Shown: piece after piece, positions 8,979-18,503 of the stretch
How the letters are laid out: each line of letters opens with the position of its first letter
Numbering within the stretch: the stretch's first letter is position 1
DNA from: Opitutaceae bacterium
GTDB lineage: Bacteria; Verrucomicrobiota; Verrucomicrobiia; Opitutales; Opitutaceae
DNA: 64,000 bases
Assembly (NCBI GenBank): GCA_028691845.1
Contig: JAQUYL010000013.1
Span: forward strand, 50,049-114,048
Direction of reading: 5' to 3'
The notes under the pieces: model-generated
Told to the model about the DNA's origin: nothing
The model's database searches: none
The model's input: only the letters and a program-made list of their open reading frames with translations
Translations under genes and position numbers: made by a program

Positions 8979-9033
8979 GCGCAGTAAGTAGAACCGCGTT
9001 TGGGCAAATCGCTAATCAAATCAAACTTCTCCC

Positions 9034-10533
9034 ATGCCTGATGCCGAAAAAGTGCCCACAATTCTTGTCATAGACGACGACGCCGAGGTGCGCTACTCGC
9101 TCAACCGCGTGCTCTCGGCCCACCATTACGGCGTGATCGAAGCGGCCAGCGGGGAGGAGGGAGTGGCGGCGGTCAAACGGTGTCCGCCCGATGTAGTCCT
9201 GCTCGACAATCGCATGACGGGCATGAGCGGTTTGGAAACCCTGCAGCACATCCGCGCGGCCAATCCGCGGCAACTAGTCATCCTGATGACGGCCTATGGC
9301 ACGGCGCAGACGGCGATCGAGGCAATGAAGTTCGGCGCCTTTGATTATGCCATGAAGCCGTTTGACCCGCCCAAGGTGCTGGCGCTCGTCGAAACGGCTC
9401 TGCGGACCCAGGCCGAGTCGCTTTCGGCCAAAGACTACCGACCCAGCCTGAATTTCGAGGAACACAAGGAAGGCATTGTTGGCGGCTCCGCCCCCATGCA
9501 GGAGGTGTTCAAGATCATCGGGCAGGTGGCCGCGAGTGACGTGACTGTGATGATCACGGGTGAAAGCGGCACCGGCAAGGAGCTCGTTGCCCGCAGCATC
9601 CACCGGCACAGTCATCGTGGAAACAAGCCGTTCATTGCGGTCAACTGTGCCGCGATTCCCGACAATCTGATCGAGAGTGAACTATTTGGCCACGAGCGGG
9701 GTTCCTTTACCGGCGCCACGGCGCAACGGCTGGGGAAGTTCGAGATGTGCGATGGCGGCACCATTTTTTTGGACGAGATCGGCGACATGGCGCCCGCGAC
9801 ACAGACCAAGATTCTCCGGGTGCTGCAGGAGGGCGAGATCCAGCGCGTTGGCGGCACGGGGGCGATCAAGGTGAATGTCCGGGTGATCGCCGCCACCAAC
9901 AAGGATCTGGAGGCGATGGTCAAGGCGAAGGGCTTCCGCGACGACCTATACTATCGCCTGAACGTGGTGCGCATCCGCATCCCGCCGCTGCGCGAGCGCG
10001 TTGAGGATATCCCGCTCATCATTGATTACTATCTGCAAAGGCTTACGAAGGCCAAAAAAACCAAGGTGCGCATGATCACACCCGAGGCGCTGGCAATGTT
10101 GTGCCGGTATCGGTGGCCGGGAAATGTGCGCGAGCTCGAAAATGTGGTTTACCGCAGCGCCGTGGTGACGCAGGGCGAGGCGATTTTGCCCCAGGACATC
10201 CCGGCCGAAGTGCGCGGGAAGACGGTCCCGGCGCCAGGTGGAACGAACGCAGGACCCTTTGAGCGGACTCGGACGACGGCGGCGGAAAGTGCCGCGCCGG
10301 CGATGGCCAAAGTGGAGGCCGAGAGCATTGCGGCCGGCGAGCCGGCCCTGACCCTGGAGCATGCCCTGAATTTTCTGTTCGCCGAGCTTGGCCAAGGCGA
10401 TGAACCGATGCTGGCTCGACTCGAACGCGAGCTGATCAACCGGGCGGTTGCCTCTGCGGATGGCGATGTCGCCAAGGCGGCGGCGAAACTCGGCCTTACC
10501 AAGGCAGCATTGAAAAAACGAATCGGCAAATAG
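9034..10533 (+). CDS. Sigma-54-dependent response regulator, NtrC family (orphan)
   Basis: This is a phospho-activated enhancer-binding protein for sigma-54 RNA polymerase. Of 499 residues, about 8-125 form a receiver domain with acidic pocket D14-D16, phosphoacceptor D58 and K108. The AAA+ domain follows, with Walker A GESGTGKE at 176-183, the sigma-54 contact loop reading GSFTGA at 223-228 instead of the consensus GAFTGA, and Walker B FLDEIGD. The C-terminus ends in a Fis-type helix-turn-helix ([16 protein letters not shown]). A ~60-residue Ala-rich linker precedes that. No histidine kinase is adjacent, so its partner is unknown. Confidence 0.93.
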   Translation: MPDAEKVPTILVIDDDAEVRYSLNRVLSAHHYGVIEAASGEEGVAAVKRCPPDVVLLDNRMTGMSGLETLQHIRAANPRQLVILMTAYGTAQTAIEAMKFGAFDYAMKPFDPPKVLALVETALRTQAESLSAKDYRPSLNFEEHKEGIVGGSAPMQEVFKIIGQVAASDVTVMITGESGTGKELVARSIHRHSHRGNKPFIAVNCAAIPDNLIESELFGHERGSFTGATAQRLGKFEMCDGGTIFLDEIGDMAPATQTKILRVLQEGEIQRVGGTGAIKVNVRVIAATNKDLEAMVKAKGFRDDLYYRLNVVRIRIPPLRERVEDIPLIIDYYLQRLTKAKKTKVRMITPEALAMLCRYRWPGNVRELENVVYRSAVVTQGEAILPQDIPAEVRGKTVPAPGGTNAGPFERTRTTAAESAAPAMAKVEAESIAAGEPALTLEHALNFLFAELGQGDEPMLARLERELINRAVASADGDVAKAAAKLGLTKAALKKRIGK

Positions 10534-10536
10534 CCT

Positions 10537-11526
10537 TTATTGATCGAATCCGCGCGGGTGCTTCGAATGCCATTGCCAGGCGGTGGCAACGATCGATTCG
10601 ATGTCGGGAAACTTGGGCGTCCAGCCGAGCTCGCGCCGGGCTTTCGCGGAGTCGGCGTACAGGGCGGGCGGATCTCCGGCGCGGCGCGGACCGTACGTGA
10701 CTGGTACTTTGCGGCCGGTGACTTTCTCCACTGCCCGGATGACCTCCAGCACTGAAGTGGGATTGCCGGTACCCAGATTGTAGAAAAGCGCAGTCCCCGG
10801 AGCAGCCAGCCGGTCGAAGACGGCGATGTGCGCGCGGCTGAGATCGTCGACGTGCACGTAGTCGCGCAGGCAGGTGCCGTCGGGGGTGGGGTAGTCGGTG
10901 CCGAAAACCTGCAGCGGCGGGCGCCGCCCCTGGGCTGCTCCGATCGCCAGCGGTATGAGATGCGTTTCCGGATCGTGATCCTCGCCGATCGTGCCGTCCT
11001 CGGATGCACCGGCGGCGTTGAAATAGCGGAAGGCGGCAAAGCTCAACCCCTGGGCACGGGCCAGCGCCTTGAGGGCGTTTTCCACGTCGAGCTTGGTCTG
11101 ACCGTAAGGGTTGATGGGCGCCTGGGGCAGATCTTCAGTGATCGGGAGACGATCCGGCACGCCGAAGGTCGCGCAGGTCGACGAGAAAACAAATTTTCTC
11201 ACTCCGTGGTGCTGCATGGCGTCGAGCAGCTGCAGGGTGGCCACGACGTTGTTGAGGTAATACTTCATCGGCACCTTGACCGACTCGCCGACGTAGCAGA
11301 ACGCGGCGAAATGCATGACGATATCGATGCGCTCGGCAGCAAACAGCCGATCGAGCGCGGCGCGATCGCCGAGGGAGGCCTGGTAAAATGGCACGGTTGG
11401 CGCCAGTGCCGCCGGATGGCCATAGACAAGGTCGTCGAGGACGACCGGCTGGTGTCCGGCCGCAAGGAGCTGCCTTACGCAGTGGCTGCCGATGTAGCCG
11501 GCCCCGCCGGCGACTAGGACTTTCAT
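10537..11526 (-). CDS. galE: UDP-glucose 4-epimerase
   Basis: GalE interconverts UDP-glucose and UDP-galactose with bound NAD. The 329-residue extended SDR protein has the Rossmann motif GGAGYIG at residues 7-13, the SSTCATFG serine segment and the catalytic Tyr-x3-Lys in NPYGQTK. The frame is open for another 408 codons upstream, antisense to the ketosynthase gene. The family start MKVLVAGGAGYIG fixes the start at 11526. It is convergent with the response regulator (3 bases between stops) and divergent from the lipid cluster, sharing an 81-base intergenic region. Confidence 0.96.
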   Translation of the reverse strand: MKVLVAGGAGYIGSHCVRQLLAAGHQPVVLDDLVYGHPAALAPTVPFYQASLGDRAALDRLFAAERIDIVMHFAAFCYVGESVKVPMKYYLNNVVATLQLLDAMQHHGVRKFVFSSTCATFGVPDRLPITEDLPQAPINPYGQTKLDVENALKALARAQGLSFAAFRYFNAAGASEDGTIGEDHDPETHLIPLAIGAAQGRRPPLQVFGTDYPTPDGTCLRDYVHVDDLSRAHIAVFDRLAAPGTALFYNLGTGNPTSVLEVIRAVEKVTGRKVPVTYGPRRAGDPPALYADSAKARRELGWTPKFPDIESIVATAWQWHSKHPRGFDQ

Positions 11527-11607
11527 GGATTGAGGTTGTATCGATTTTCGCTTCACTATGGCTAGGCAAATCCTCTTGAATACCGTGCTGCTTGCGCGGC
11601 CTCCTGT

Positions 11608-12846
11608 ATGAAACACTCTCGCATCGTCATCACCGGCGTGGGTCTCACGGCCCCGAACGGAAACTCCCTCGGCGAGTTCCGGCAGAACCTGCTGCGCGGG
11701 GTTTCCGGCGTCGAACGCATCGAGCTGCGCTACATCGGCCCGGTGCCGGCCGGCGTCTGCCATTTCGACCAGCTGAAATACCAGAAGAAAAAAGAGGTGC
11801 GCATCGGCACCCGGGCGGGCGGCATCAGCATCTACTGCGCCCGGGAGGCGGTGCAGGACAGCGGGCTCAAGTGGGAGGGGCTGGACAAGAACCGCGTCGG
11901 GATCTACCTCGGCATCACCGAGCACGGCAACGTCGAGACGGAAAACGAGATTCACGCCATCTCGCTGTTCAAGTACGACACCAAGTTCTGGAGCCATCAC
12001 CACAATCCCCGCACGGTGGCCAACAATCCGGCCGGCGAAGTCTCGCTGAACCTCGGCATCACCGGGCCGGCCTACACTCTCGGCGCGGCCTGCGCCGCCG
12101 GCAACATCGGCCTCATCCACGGCGCGCAGATGCTGCGGCTGGGCGAGGTGGACGTGGCCTTGGCGGGCGGCGTGAGCGAGAGCATCGGCACTTTCGGCAT
12201 CTTTGCCGCATTCAAGAGCCAGGGGGCGCTCGCCTCGCACGACGATCCGAAGAAGGCGAGCCGGCCCTTCGACAAGGCGCGCAACGGCATCGTCGTGAGC
12301 GAGGGCGGCTGCATCTACACTTTGGAGCGTCTCGAGGATGCGCTGGCCCGAGGGGCCAGGATCTACGGCGAGATCGCGGGCTATTACATCAATTCCGATG
12401 CCACGGACTACGTGCTGCCCAATCCGGAACGGCAATCCGAATGTGTGCGCCGTGCCATTGTCCACGCCGGCATGACTCCGGCCGACATCGACATCGTGAA
12501 CACGCATGCCACCGCGACGCCGCAGGGCGACATTCAGGAGTGCCAGGCCATCGGGGCGGTGTTTGCGGGCCTGGCGGAGCCGCCGCACATCAACAATACC
12601 AAAAGCTTCATCGGCCACGCCATGGGCGCGGCAGGCGCGTTGGAACTGGCGGGCAATTTGCCGTCGTTCCAAGACCGCATAGTCCACCCGACCATAAATG
12701 TCGATGAGCTTGATCCGCAGTGCGATATACCCGGTTTGGTGCTCAATCAACCCCGTGAGGCAAAACGGGTTGACGCCCTACTTAATAATTCCTTTGGTAT
12801 GCTCGGAATCAATTCCACGCTGATCATCAAACGCTTTATCGCCTGA
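11608..12846 (+). CDS. Beta-ketoacyl-ACP synthase, FabF/KAS II-like
   Basis: It catalyses decarboxylative condensation of malonyl-ACP with an acyl primer. The 412-residue thiolase-fold protein has the full Cys-His-His set: C162 in LGAACAAGN, H300 in NTHATATP and H337 in KSFIGHAMGAAG, with K332. The flanks differ from housekeeping FabF (TACAT.., NAHGTST), so this is a divergent, probably specialised ketosynthase. It opens an eight-gene co-directional cluster, 19 bases ahead of a dedicated ACP gene. The cluster has no chain-length-factor partner, which argues against a type II aromatic PKS. The primer and product are unknown. Confidence 0.9.
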   Translation: MKHSRIVITGVGLTAPNGNSLGEFRQNLLRGVSGVERIELRYIGPVPAGVCHFDQLKYQKKKEVRIGTRAGGISIYCAREAVQDSGLKWEGLDKNRVGIYLGITEHGNVETENEIHAISLFKYDTKFWSHHHNPRTVANNPAGEVSLNLGITGPAYTLGAACAAGNIGLIHGAQMLRLGEVDVALAGGVSESIGTFGIFAAFKSQGALASHDDPKKASRPFDKARNGIVVSEGGCIYTLERLEDALARGARIYGEIAGYYINSDATDYVLPNPERQSECVRRAIVHAGMTPADIDIVNTHATATPQGDIQECQAIGAVFAGLAEPPHINNTKSFIGHAMGAAGALELAGNLPSFQDRIVHPTINVDELDPQCDIPGLVLNQPREAKRVDALLNNSFGMLGINSTLIIKRFIA

Positions 12847-12865
12847 CAACACCGCGCCCAACCTC

Positions 12866-13132
12866 ATGACCAAAGAAGAGTGTAAGAAGCTTGTCCTCGA
12901 CATCATTGCCGACATCGCTCCCGATGAGGATTTGGGCAACGTCAAGCCGGACGTGAAGCTGCGCGACCAACTGCAGCTCGATTCCATGGACTTTCTCGAC
13001 ATCGTCATGGAGCTGCGCAAGCGCCACGGCATCGAGGTGCCCGAGGCCGACTACATGCAGCTCGCCTCGCTCGACAGCTGCGCCGAGTATCTGACGCCCA
13101 AGTTCAACGCGGCCTCGACGGGCAAGGCCTGA
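12866..13132 (+). CDS. Dedicated acyl carrier protein
   Basis: An 88-residue ACP that would carry the growing acyl chain on 4'-phosphopantetheine. The attachment serine is S40 in QLDSMDFLD; the usual DSL is replaced by DSM. The four-helix ACP pattern and acidic helix II are present. It lies between the ketosynthase and the first FAD oxidoreductase with short gaps (19 and 21 bases), so it is very likely the carrier for this cluster rather than the primary-metabolism AcpP. Confidence 0.92.
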   Translation: MTKEECKKLVLDIIADIAPDEDLGNVKPDVKLRDQLQLDSMDFLDIVMELRKRHGIEVPEADYMQLASLDSCAEYLTPKFNAASTGKA

Positions 13133-13153
13133 TTCGGGGCGGCGCCGAGGTCG

Positions 13154-14644
13154 ATGGCGAAAGGCGCAAACGAAAGTTTCGCCGAAAGCATGCGCATGAC
13201 CGGCCGCTCCCATTACGACGTCGCGATCATCGGAGCCGGTATGTCCGGCCTGGCGGCGGGCATCCGGCTGGCGCACTTCGGCAAGCGGGTCTGCATTTTC
13301 GAGCGGCACAACGCCCCCGGCGGGCTCAACGGCTTCTATAGCATCGGCGGGCGCAAGTTCGACGTCGGCCTGCACGCCATGACGAATTTCGTGGCCCCGG
13401 GGATGCGGGGCACGCCGCTCGGCAAATTGCTGCGCCAGCTGCGCATCGATCGGGATGAGTTCGCCCTGTGTGCGCAAAAGCAATCGCGCATCGCCTTCGG
13501 TTCGCAGGGTGGGCAGTCGCTCCGGTTCACCAACGATTTTGCCGTGCTCGAATCCGAAATCGCCGCCAAGTTTCCCCGTCAGATCGACGGCTGGCGCGCC
13601 CTGGTGCGGGAAGTGAAGGGCTATGACGATGTCTCGCTCGACGTTCCCACTGTCTCAGCCCGCAAGGTTGTCGCCCGGCATCTCACGGATCCGCTGCTTT
13701 CCGCCATGATTTTCTGCCCGCTGATGTATTATGGCAGCGCGCAGGAGCGCGACATGGATTTCGCCCAGTTCGTCATCATGTTCAAGGCGCTTTTCCTCGA
13801 GGGCTTCGCCCGGCCGCTGGCGGGCGTGCGCCAGATCATCCGCGTGCTGCTGGAGAAATACCGGCAGGCCGGCGGCGAGCGCCGGATGAAGTGCGGGGTC
13901 GCCCGGATTGTCGAGCGGCAGGGGCGGGCGGCCGCGCTGGTGCTCGACAACGGGGAGGAGGTGATCGCGACTCACGTGATCTCATCGGCCGGGTTTGCCG
14001 AGACCATGCGGATGTGCATGCCTCCGAAACTCACGGAGGCCATGCAAAACACCGGGACGCTTTCCTTCGTGGAAACCATCACGATTCTGAATCGTCAGCC
14101 GGAGGAATTCGGCTGGGGTGACGACACCATCGTTTTTTTTAACGATTCGGAGCAGTTCATGTACGAGCGTCCGAAAGCCCAGGTGGATCTACGCAGCGGC
14201 GTCATCTGCCTGCCCAGCAATTTTCTATACGGGCCGGCCAGGATGCCCGAGGGCATTCTCCGGGTGACGTGCCTGGCGGACTATGATCGTTGGATGAGAC
14301 TACCGGAGACGGTCTATCAGGCGGACAAACGCCGCTGGTTTGCCGAGATCCAACTCAGCGCCCGCCGGTTTATGCCCAGCGTGGACGAAGCGGAGCTGAC
14401 GAGGGCGACAGTGGCCACCGACATGTTTACGCCCCGCACCGTTGAGCGGTTCACGGGGCACTTCCATGGCACAATTTACGGAGCCCCCCGCAAGATCCGG
14501 CAAGGGACGACCCACTTGGAAAATCTCTACCTGTGCGGCACGGACCAGGGCTTTCTCGGGATAGTCGGCGCGATGCTGAGCGGCATTTCGATGGCGAATT
14601 ACCACATTTTGCAGAAGGAACACGCTGGTCGCGCACCGGGTTGA
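13154..14644 (+). CDS. FAD-dependent oxidoreductase, CrtI/RetSat-like (1)
   Basis: A flavoprotein of the phytoene desaturase/carotene isomerase/retinol saturase superfamily, which introduces, moves or removes C=C bonds in polyenes. Of 496 residues, the dinucleotide-binding motif GAGMSGLAAG is near residue 28, followed by FERHNAPGGLNG, the typical second FAD contact. The C-terminal CrtI-like segment (LYLCGTDQGFLGIVGAM) is intact. In this setting the substrate is more likely an ACP-bound or free acyl chain than a carotenoid, because no phytoene synthase is nearby; that is inference. An internal ATG at 13190 is an alternative start. Confidence 0.82.
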   Translation: MAKGANESFAESMRMTGRSHYDVAIIGAGMSGLAAGIRLAHFGKRVCIFERHNAPGGLNGFYSIGGRKFDVGLHAMTNFVAPGMRGTPLGKLLRQLRIDRDEFALCAQKQSRIAFGSQGGQSLRFTNDFAVLESEIAAKFPRQIDGWRALVREVKGYDDVSLDVPTVSARKVVARHLTDPLLSAMIFCPLMYYGSAQERDMDFAQFVIMFKALFLEGFARPLAGVRQIIRVLLEKYRQAGGERRMKCGVARIVERQGRAAALVLDNGEEVIATHVISSAGFAETMRMCMPPKLTEAMQNTGTLSFVETITILNRQPEEFGWGDDTIVFFNDSEQFMYERPKAQVDLRSGVICLPSNFLYGPARMPEGILRVTCLADYDRWMRLPETVYQADKRRWFAEIQLSARRFMPSVDEAELTRATVATDMFTPRTVERFTGHFHGTIYGAPRKIRQGTTHLENLYLCGTDQGFLGIVGAMLSGISMANYHILQKEHAGRAPG

Positions 14645-14714
14645 TGGCTGGCGGGAGCCCGGGTAAACTTACCAGTTGCGCTTTCAAACGGGCCAAACTT
14701 ACTAGATCGTTTTC

Positions 14715-16178
14715 ATGGCTTACGACTGGCTCAAAGGGGTGGCTGATCGCTACGACGTCGTCGTCATTGGCAGCGGACTCGCTGGCATGACGGGGGCCAA
14801 CTGTCTGGCCAAATGCGGGCGCAAGGTGCTGCTGCTAGAGCATCACTACCAGTTCGGCGGCCTGGCCACCTGGTTCACCCGAAAAGGCGGGCATATTTTC
14901 GACATTTCGCTCCATGGTTTCCCGATCGGCATGATCAAGTCCGCGCGCAAGTACTGGAGCCAGGATATTGCCGACTCCATCGTGCAGCTGAAGGGCATTC
15001 GTTTCATCAACCCGCAGTTCAACCTGGAGACCACCTTTGACCGGACCGATTTCACCCGGTTGTTGATCGAGAAGTTCCAGGTCACTTCCGAGACGGTCGA
15101 GCGTTTCTTTACGGACCTGCGCGGGATGAATTTCTACGACAACAACACCGAGACGACCGGGCAGATGTTCGACCGCTATTTCCCGGGGCGCGACGATGTG
15201 AAGCGCTTTCTGATGGAGCCGATCGCCTATGCCAACGGTTCCACGCTCGAGGATCCCGCCATCACCTATGGCATCGTGTTCTCCAATTTCATGAGCAAGG
15301 GCGTCTACACCTTCCGGGGCGGCAGCGACCGGCTCGTGAAGCGCATGACCGAGGAGCTCCGGAGGAACGGAGTCGAACTGCGCAAACACGTTCTTGTGGA
15401 GAAAATATTGGTCGAAGAGGTCGACGGACGGAAGCAGGTGACCGGGGTTGTCGCCAACGGACGGCGGATCGACTGCAGCGCGGTTCTTTCCAACTCCAAT
15501 ATCAAGGGCACCATCCTGAACCTTGTCGGCGCGGAGCATTTCACGCCGGAGTTTGTCGCGCAGACCAAGGCCGTGCGCATCAACACCAGCTCGTGCCAGG
15601 TCTATCTCGGCATACGCAAGGGCGAGACCATTCCCCGCATCGGCGATCTCATTTTCACTTCCGACTCCGAGCGGCTGGCCAGCGCCGAGCTTGTGGATCT
15701 GCACACGCGCAGCCGCACTTTCTCCGTTTATTATCCGGAAACGCGCCCGGGCAGCGACCGATATGCCGTCGTCTGCTCGTTGAATGCCAGCTACGATGCC
15801 TGGAATAATCTCACGCCCGAACAGTATCAGCGCGAGAAGGCCAGAATCATCGACGAATCTATCGCCTGCCTTGAGCGTTTCATACCCGACGTACGGGCCA
15901 AGATCGACTGGGCCGAGGCCGCAACGCCGCGAACTATCGAGCGCTATACACGCCACTGGATGGGCACGTCGTTCGGCACGAAGTTCGAGGGGCTCAAGGT
16001 TTCCATGGATCTGCCCGGCCAGATGCCGGGCCTCCATCATGCCGGCTCCGTCGGCATCATCATGTCGGGCTGGCTCGGAGCCATCAATTACGGCGTCATC
16101 GTTGCCAACCAGATCGACAAATACCTGGCCTCAAGGAAGCGCGAGGCCGCCTCGGTGCCGGCTGCCGCGGGTGCCTGA
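14715..16178 (+). CDS. FAD-dependent oxidoreductase, CrtI/RetSat-like (2)
   Basis: A second member of the same flavoprotein superfamily, 487 residues and clearly paralogous to the preceding gene. It has [15 protein letters not shown] near residue 19, [14 protein letters not shown] as the second FAD contact, and a C-terminal [16 protein letters not shown] segment in place of the CGTDQG form. The two are far too divergent to be a recent duplication, so they probably act at different steps or positions. Candidate fatty-acyl desaturases of this superfamily have been proposed for ladderane synthesis in anammox bacteria. The 70-base gap upstream is the largest inside the cluster. Confidence 0.82.
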   Translation: MAYDWLKGVADRYDVVVIGSGLAGMTGANCLAKCGRKVLLLEHHYQFGGLATWFTRKGGHIFDISLHGFPIGMIKSARKYWSQDIADSIVQLKGIRFINPQFNLETTFDRTDFTRLLIEKFQVTSETVERFFTDLRGMNFYDNNTETTGQMFDRYFPGRDDVKRFLMEPIAYANGSTLEDPAITYGIVFSNFMSKGVYTFRGGSDRLVKRMTEELRRNGVELRKHVLVEKILVEEVDGRKQVTGVVANGRRIDCSAVLSNSNIKGTILNLVGAEHFTPEFVAQTKAVRINTSSCQVYLGIRKGETIPRIGDLIFTSDSERLASAELVDLHTRSRTFSVYYPETRPGSDRYAVVCSLNASYDAWNNLTPEQYQREKARIIDESIACLERFIPDVRAKIDWAEAATPRTIERYTRHWMGTSFGTKFEGLKVSMDLPGQMPGLHHAGSVGIIMSGWLGAINYGVIVANQIDKYLASRKREAASVPAAAGA

Positions 16179-16194
16179 ACCCTTTTCGATTCAC

Positions 16195-16650
16195 GTGAAC
16201 ACTGTTCAAGAACTCATCCCGCATCGTCCGCCGTTCCTTTTCGTCGACGAAATCGTCTCGGAATCGGCGGAGAGTCTCGTTGCCAAGCGCACCTTCCGGG
16301 CCGAGGAGGATTTCTATCGCGGACATTATCCGGGTACTCCGATCACCCCGGGCGTGCTGCTCTGCGAGGCGGTGTTTCAGACCGCGGCCCTGTTCATGGC
16401 GCGTGCTGCGGCGCAGAGCGGCGCCCAGTCCGCCGGGGTGCCGCTGCTGACCAAGATTTACGAGGTCCGTTTTCGCAATCCGGTCTATCCGGGCGACACC
16501 GTGCTCATTGAAGTGAAGCGGAAGGAATCGATGGGCGGCTTCACCATCATGACTGGCTCTATGAAGTGCGGCGACAAGCGCATCCTGAACGCCGAGTTTT
16601 CGGTGGCGTGGAAGAAACCGGAAGGGGCCGTGGCCAGAACAACCTCATGA
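16195..16650 (+). CDS. 3-hydroxyacyl-ACP dehydratase, FabZ-like
   Basis: It removes water from 3-hydroxyacyl-ACP to give the trans-2-enoyl-ACP. The hot-dog-fold protein is about 151 residues. The family opening LIPHRPPFLFVDEI and the catalytic pair H44 (GHYPGTP) and E58 (LLCEAVFQ), separated by 14 residues as in FabZ, are intact. I chose the GTG at 16195, 17 bases after the previous stop; an in-frame GTG at 16171 would add eight residues. Its stop overlaps the next start by ATGA, implying coupled translation. Confidence 0.9.
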   Translation: MNTVQELIPHRPPFLFVDEIVSESAESLVAKRTFRAEEDFYRGHYPGTPITPGVLLCEAVFQTAALFMARAAAQSGAQSAGVPLLTKIYEVRFRNPVYPGDTVLIEVKRKESMGGFTIMTGSMKCGDKRILNAEFSVAWKKPEGAVARTTS

Positions 16651-17453
16651 GCTTTCTCGCATTAGAGGGCAGGACGATCCTCGTCTTCGGAGTGGCCAAC
16701 CGCAAAAGCGTGGCCTGGCATGTCGCGCAAGCGCTGGAGACTGAAGGCGCCCGGGTTGTCTACAGCGTGCGCTCCGAGGAGCGCCGAGCGGCGCTCGCGC
16801 CTTTGTTGCAGGATCGGCCGGTTTTTGTGTGCGATGTCGAAGGGGAAGGTGCGGCCGAGCGTATGGCGGCGGCGGTGGGTCCGCAGTTCGGCCCGCTGCA
16901 CGGCTTGGTTCATTCGATCGCGTTCGCCAATTTTTCGGAGGGGGTGAAGCCTTTTCACGAGACGAAGCGCGCGGATTTTCTCCAGGCGGCGCAGATCTCG
17001 TGCTTCTCGCTCGTGGAGATCGCCCGGGCGTTCAAGCCGTATCTGACCCGCGACGCCTCGGTCGTCACCATCGGCATTTCGTCGCTGCTGGTTACTCCGG
17101 ACAATTACGGTTACATGGGACCGCTAAAAGCCGCCCTGGAATCAAGCGCGCGATTTCTCGCGAAATCGTTCAGCTCCGACTCCCAAGTGCGTTTTAACAT
17201 TGTGGGCGCCGGCCCGTTGAAGACGAGCGCCTCGGCGGGTATTCCCGGCTATCTGGAAAGCTACCTGTACTCGGAAAAGCTCACGTTTCGAAAGCGCAAT
17301 CTGTCCACGCCGGAGGTGGCCAACGTGACGTTGTTTTTGCTTAGCCCGCGCAGCAGCGGCATCAACGGCACGACAGTGGTCGTGGACGCAGGTCTGGGCT
17401 GCAATTATTTCGACAAGGACCTCATCCGGCTCGCCATGCGGCCGGAGAAATAA
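16647..17453 (+). CDS. Enoyl-ACP reductase, FabI-like SDR
   Basis: A short-chain dehydrogenase of the FabI type that reduces trans-2-enoyl-ACP with NAD(P)H. The 268-residue protein has the FabI nucleotide motif GVANRKSVAWHVA (G-x5-S-x-A) and the catalytic Y154-x6-K161 in NYGYMGPLK. The position of the second FabI tyrosine (Tyr146 in E. coli) appears to be Ile144 by ungapped alignment, a departure from the housekeeping enzyme. The frame is open upstream, but MSFLALEGRT at 16647 is the family start and overlaps the dehydratase stop. Its divergence suggests an unusual substrate. Confidence 0.88.
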   Translation: MSFLALEGRTILVFGVANRKSVAWHVAQALETEGARVVYSVRSEERRAALAPLLQDRPVFVCDVEGEGAAERMAAAVGPQFGPLHGLVHSIAFANFSEGVKPFHETKRADFLQAAQISCFSLVEIARAFKPYLTRDASVVTIGISSLLVTPDNYGYMGPLKAALESSARFLAKSFSSDSQVRFNIVGAGPLKTSASAGIPGYLESYLYSEKLTFRKRNLSTPEVANVTLFLLSPRSSGINGTTVVVDAGLGCNYFDKDLIRLAMRPEK

Positions 17454-17462
17454 AGGGCTATT

Positions 17463-18503
17463 ATGCGGTTCAAGCATGCCTGCATCGAATCGCTGGCCGT
17501 GGCTTTGCCGACGGAAGTCTGGACGTCGGCGGACATCGAGGAACGCCTGCGCCCACTCTACGAGCGCCTGAAACTGCCGTTTGGCCGTCTCGAATTGATG
17601 AGCGGAATCCGGGAGCGCCGTTTCTGGCCTCCGGGCATGCGCCCATCGGAAGCCGGCGCCGCCGCAGGCCGCCAGGTGCTTGCGCAGTCCGGGTTGAAGC
17701 CGGAGCAGATCGATGTGTTCATCCATGCGGCCGTGTGCCGCGACATGCTTGAACCGGCCACCGCGACATTCGCCCATCGGCAGCTCGGGCTCGGCGCGAA
17801 CGTGCAGGTGTTCGACCTGTCGAACGCCTGCCTCGGATTCCTGAACAGCCTGAGTGTCTTGGCCTCGATGATCGAAGCCGGCCAGGTTGGCTGTGGCATG
17901 GTGGTGGCCGGTGAGAACGGCCGCCCTTTGGTCGAGCGAACGCTGCGCCACCTGCTCGAAGCCAATCTGACGCGCAACGAAATCAAGCCGTTCTTTGCCA
18001 ATTTGACGATCGGTTCAGGTGCCGTGGCCGCCGTGGTTTGCCACGAAGATTTGCTGGCGCCCGGTCGGCCCCGCCATCGGCTGCGGGGCGGGAGCTGCCT
18101 GGCGGCGACCGCGCACAGCGATTTGTGCCGCGGTGATGCGGCGGGAGCGGACGGCTTAGAAATGCAAACCGACTCGGAGCAATTGTTGCTGGCCGGGGTT
18201 GAGGTAGCGCGCCGCACGTGGAGGGAGTTTGAAAAGGAAACCGGATGGGCTCGGCCGGAGATCGACCGTTTTGTCTGTCATCAGGTGGGCTCGGTGCACC
18301 GTCGCAAGCTTTACGAGGCGCTCGGCCTCGATCTGGCGCGGGATTATTCCAGCTTTGAGACCTTGGGCAACATGGGATCGGTTTCGCTGCCGGCGACACT
18401 GGCGCGTGCTGTGGAAGCCGGGGCTGTCAAACCGGGCGATCGGGTCGCCTTGATGGGCATCGGCAGCGGCATCAACTGCATGATGCTGGCCCTCGAATGG
18501 TGA
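17463..18503 (+). CDS. oleA: OleA-like head-to-head acyl condensing enzyme
   Basis: OleA performs non-decarboxylative Claisen condensation of two fatty acyl-CoAs to a 2-alkyl-3-ketoacid, the first step of long-chain olefin or ketone formation. The 346-residue thiolase-fold protein has C123 in SNACLGFLN, H273 in CHQVGS and N303 in LGNMGSVSLP. It also has the OleA-specific glutamate E97 in RDMLEPATA, absent from FabH. Spacing E97-C123 (26) and H273-N303 (30) equals that of the characterised Xanthomonas enzyme (E117, C143, H285, N315). It overlaps the oleB start by seven bases. Annotation pipelines may call it FabH. Confidence 0.85.
   Translation: MRFKHACIESLAVALPTEVWTSADIEERLRPLYERLKLPFGRLELMSGIRERRFWPPGMRPSEAGAAAGRQVLAQSGLKPEQIDVFIHAAVCRDMLEPATATFAHRQLGLGANVQVFDLSNACLGFLNSLSVLASMIEAGQVGCGMVVAGENGRPLVERTLRHLLEANLTRNEIKPFFANLTIGSGAVAAVVCHEDLLAPGRPRHRLRGGSCLAATAHSDLCRGDAAGADGLEMQTDSEQLLLAGVEVARRTWREFEKETGWARPEIDRFVCHQVGSVHRRKLYEALGLDLARDYSSFETLGNMGSVSLPATLARAVEAGAVKPGDRVALMGIGSGINCMMLALEW

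Noticed and set aside
11527..12750. Minus-strand open frame continuing upstream of galE, opposite the ketosynthase gene
   Set aside because: It shares no family features, lies antisense to a complete KS with all catalytic residues, and the GalE family start is at 11526. It is a GC-rich shadow frame.
14835..16040. 401-codon minus-strand frame opposite the second CrtI-like gene
   Set aside because: Antisense to a well-supported flavoprotein; its translation is low in hydrophobic order and has no known motif.
11608..16178. Idea that the cluster is a carotenoid or aryl-polyene pathway
   Set aside because: There is no phytoene synthase, and the aryl-polyene hallmark genes (paired KS/CLF, ketoreductase, aromatic ammonia-lyase, acyltransferases) are absent.
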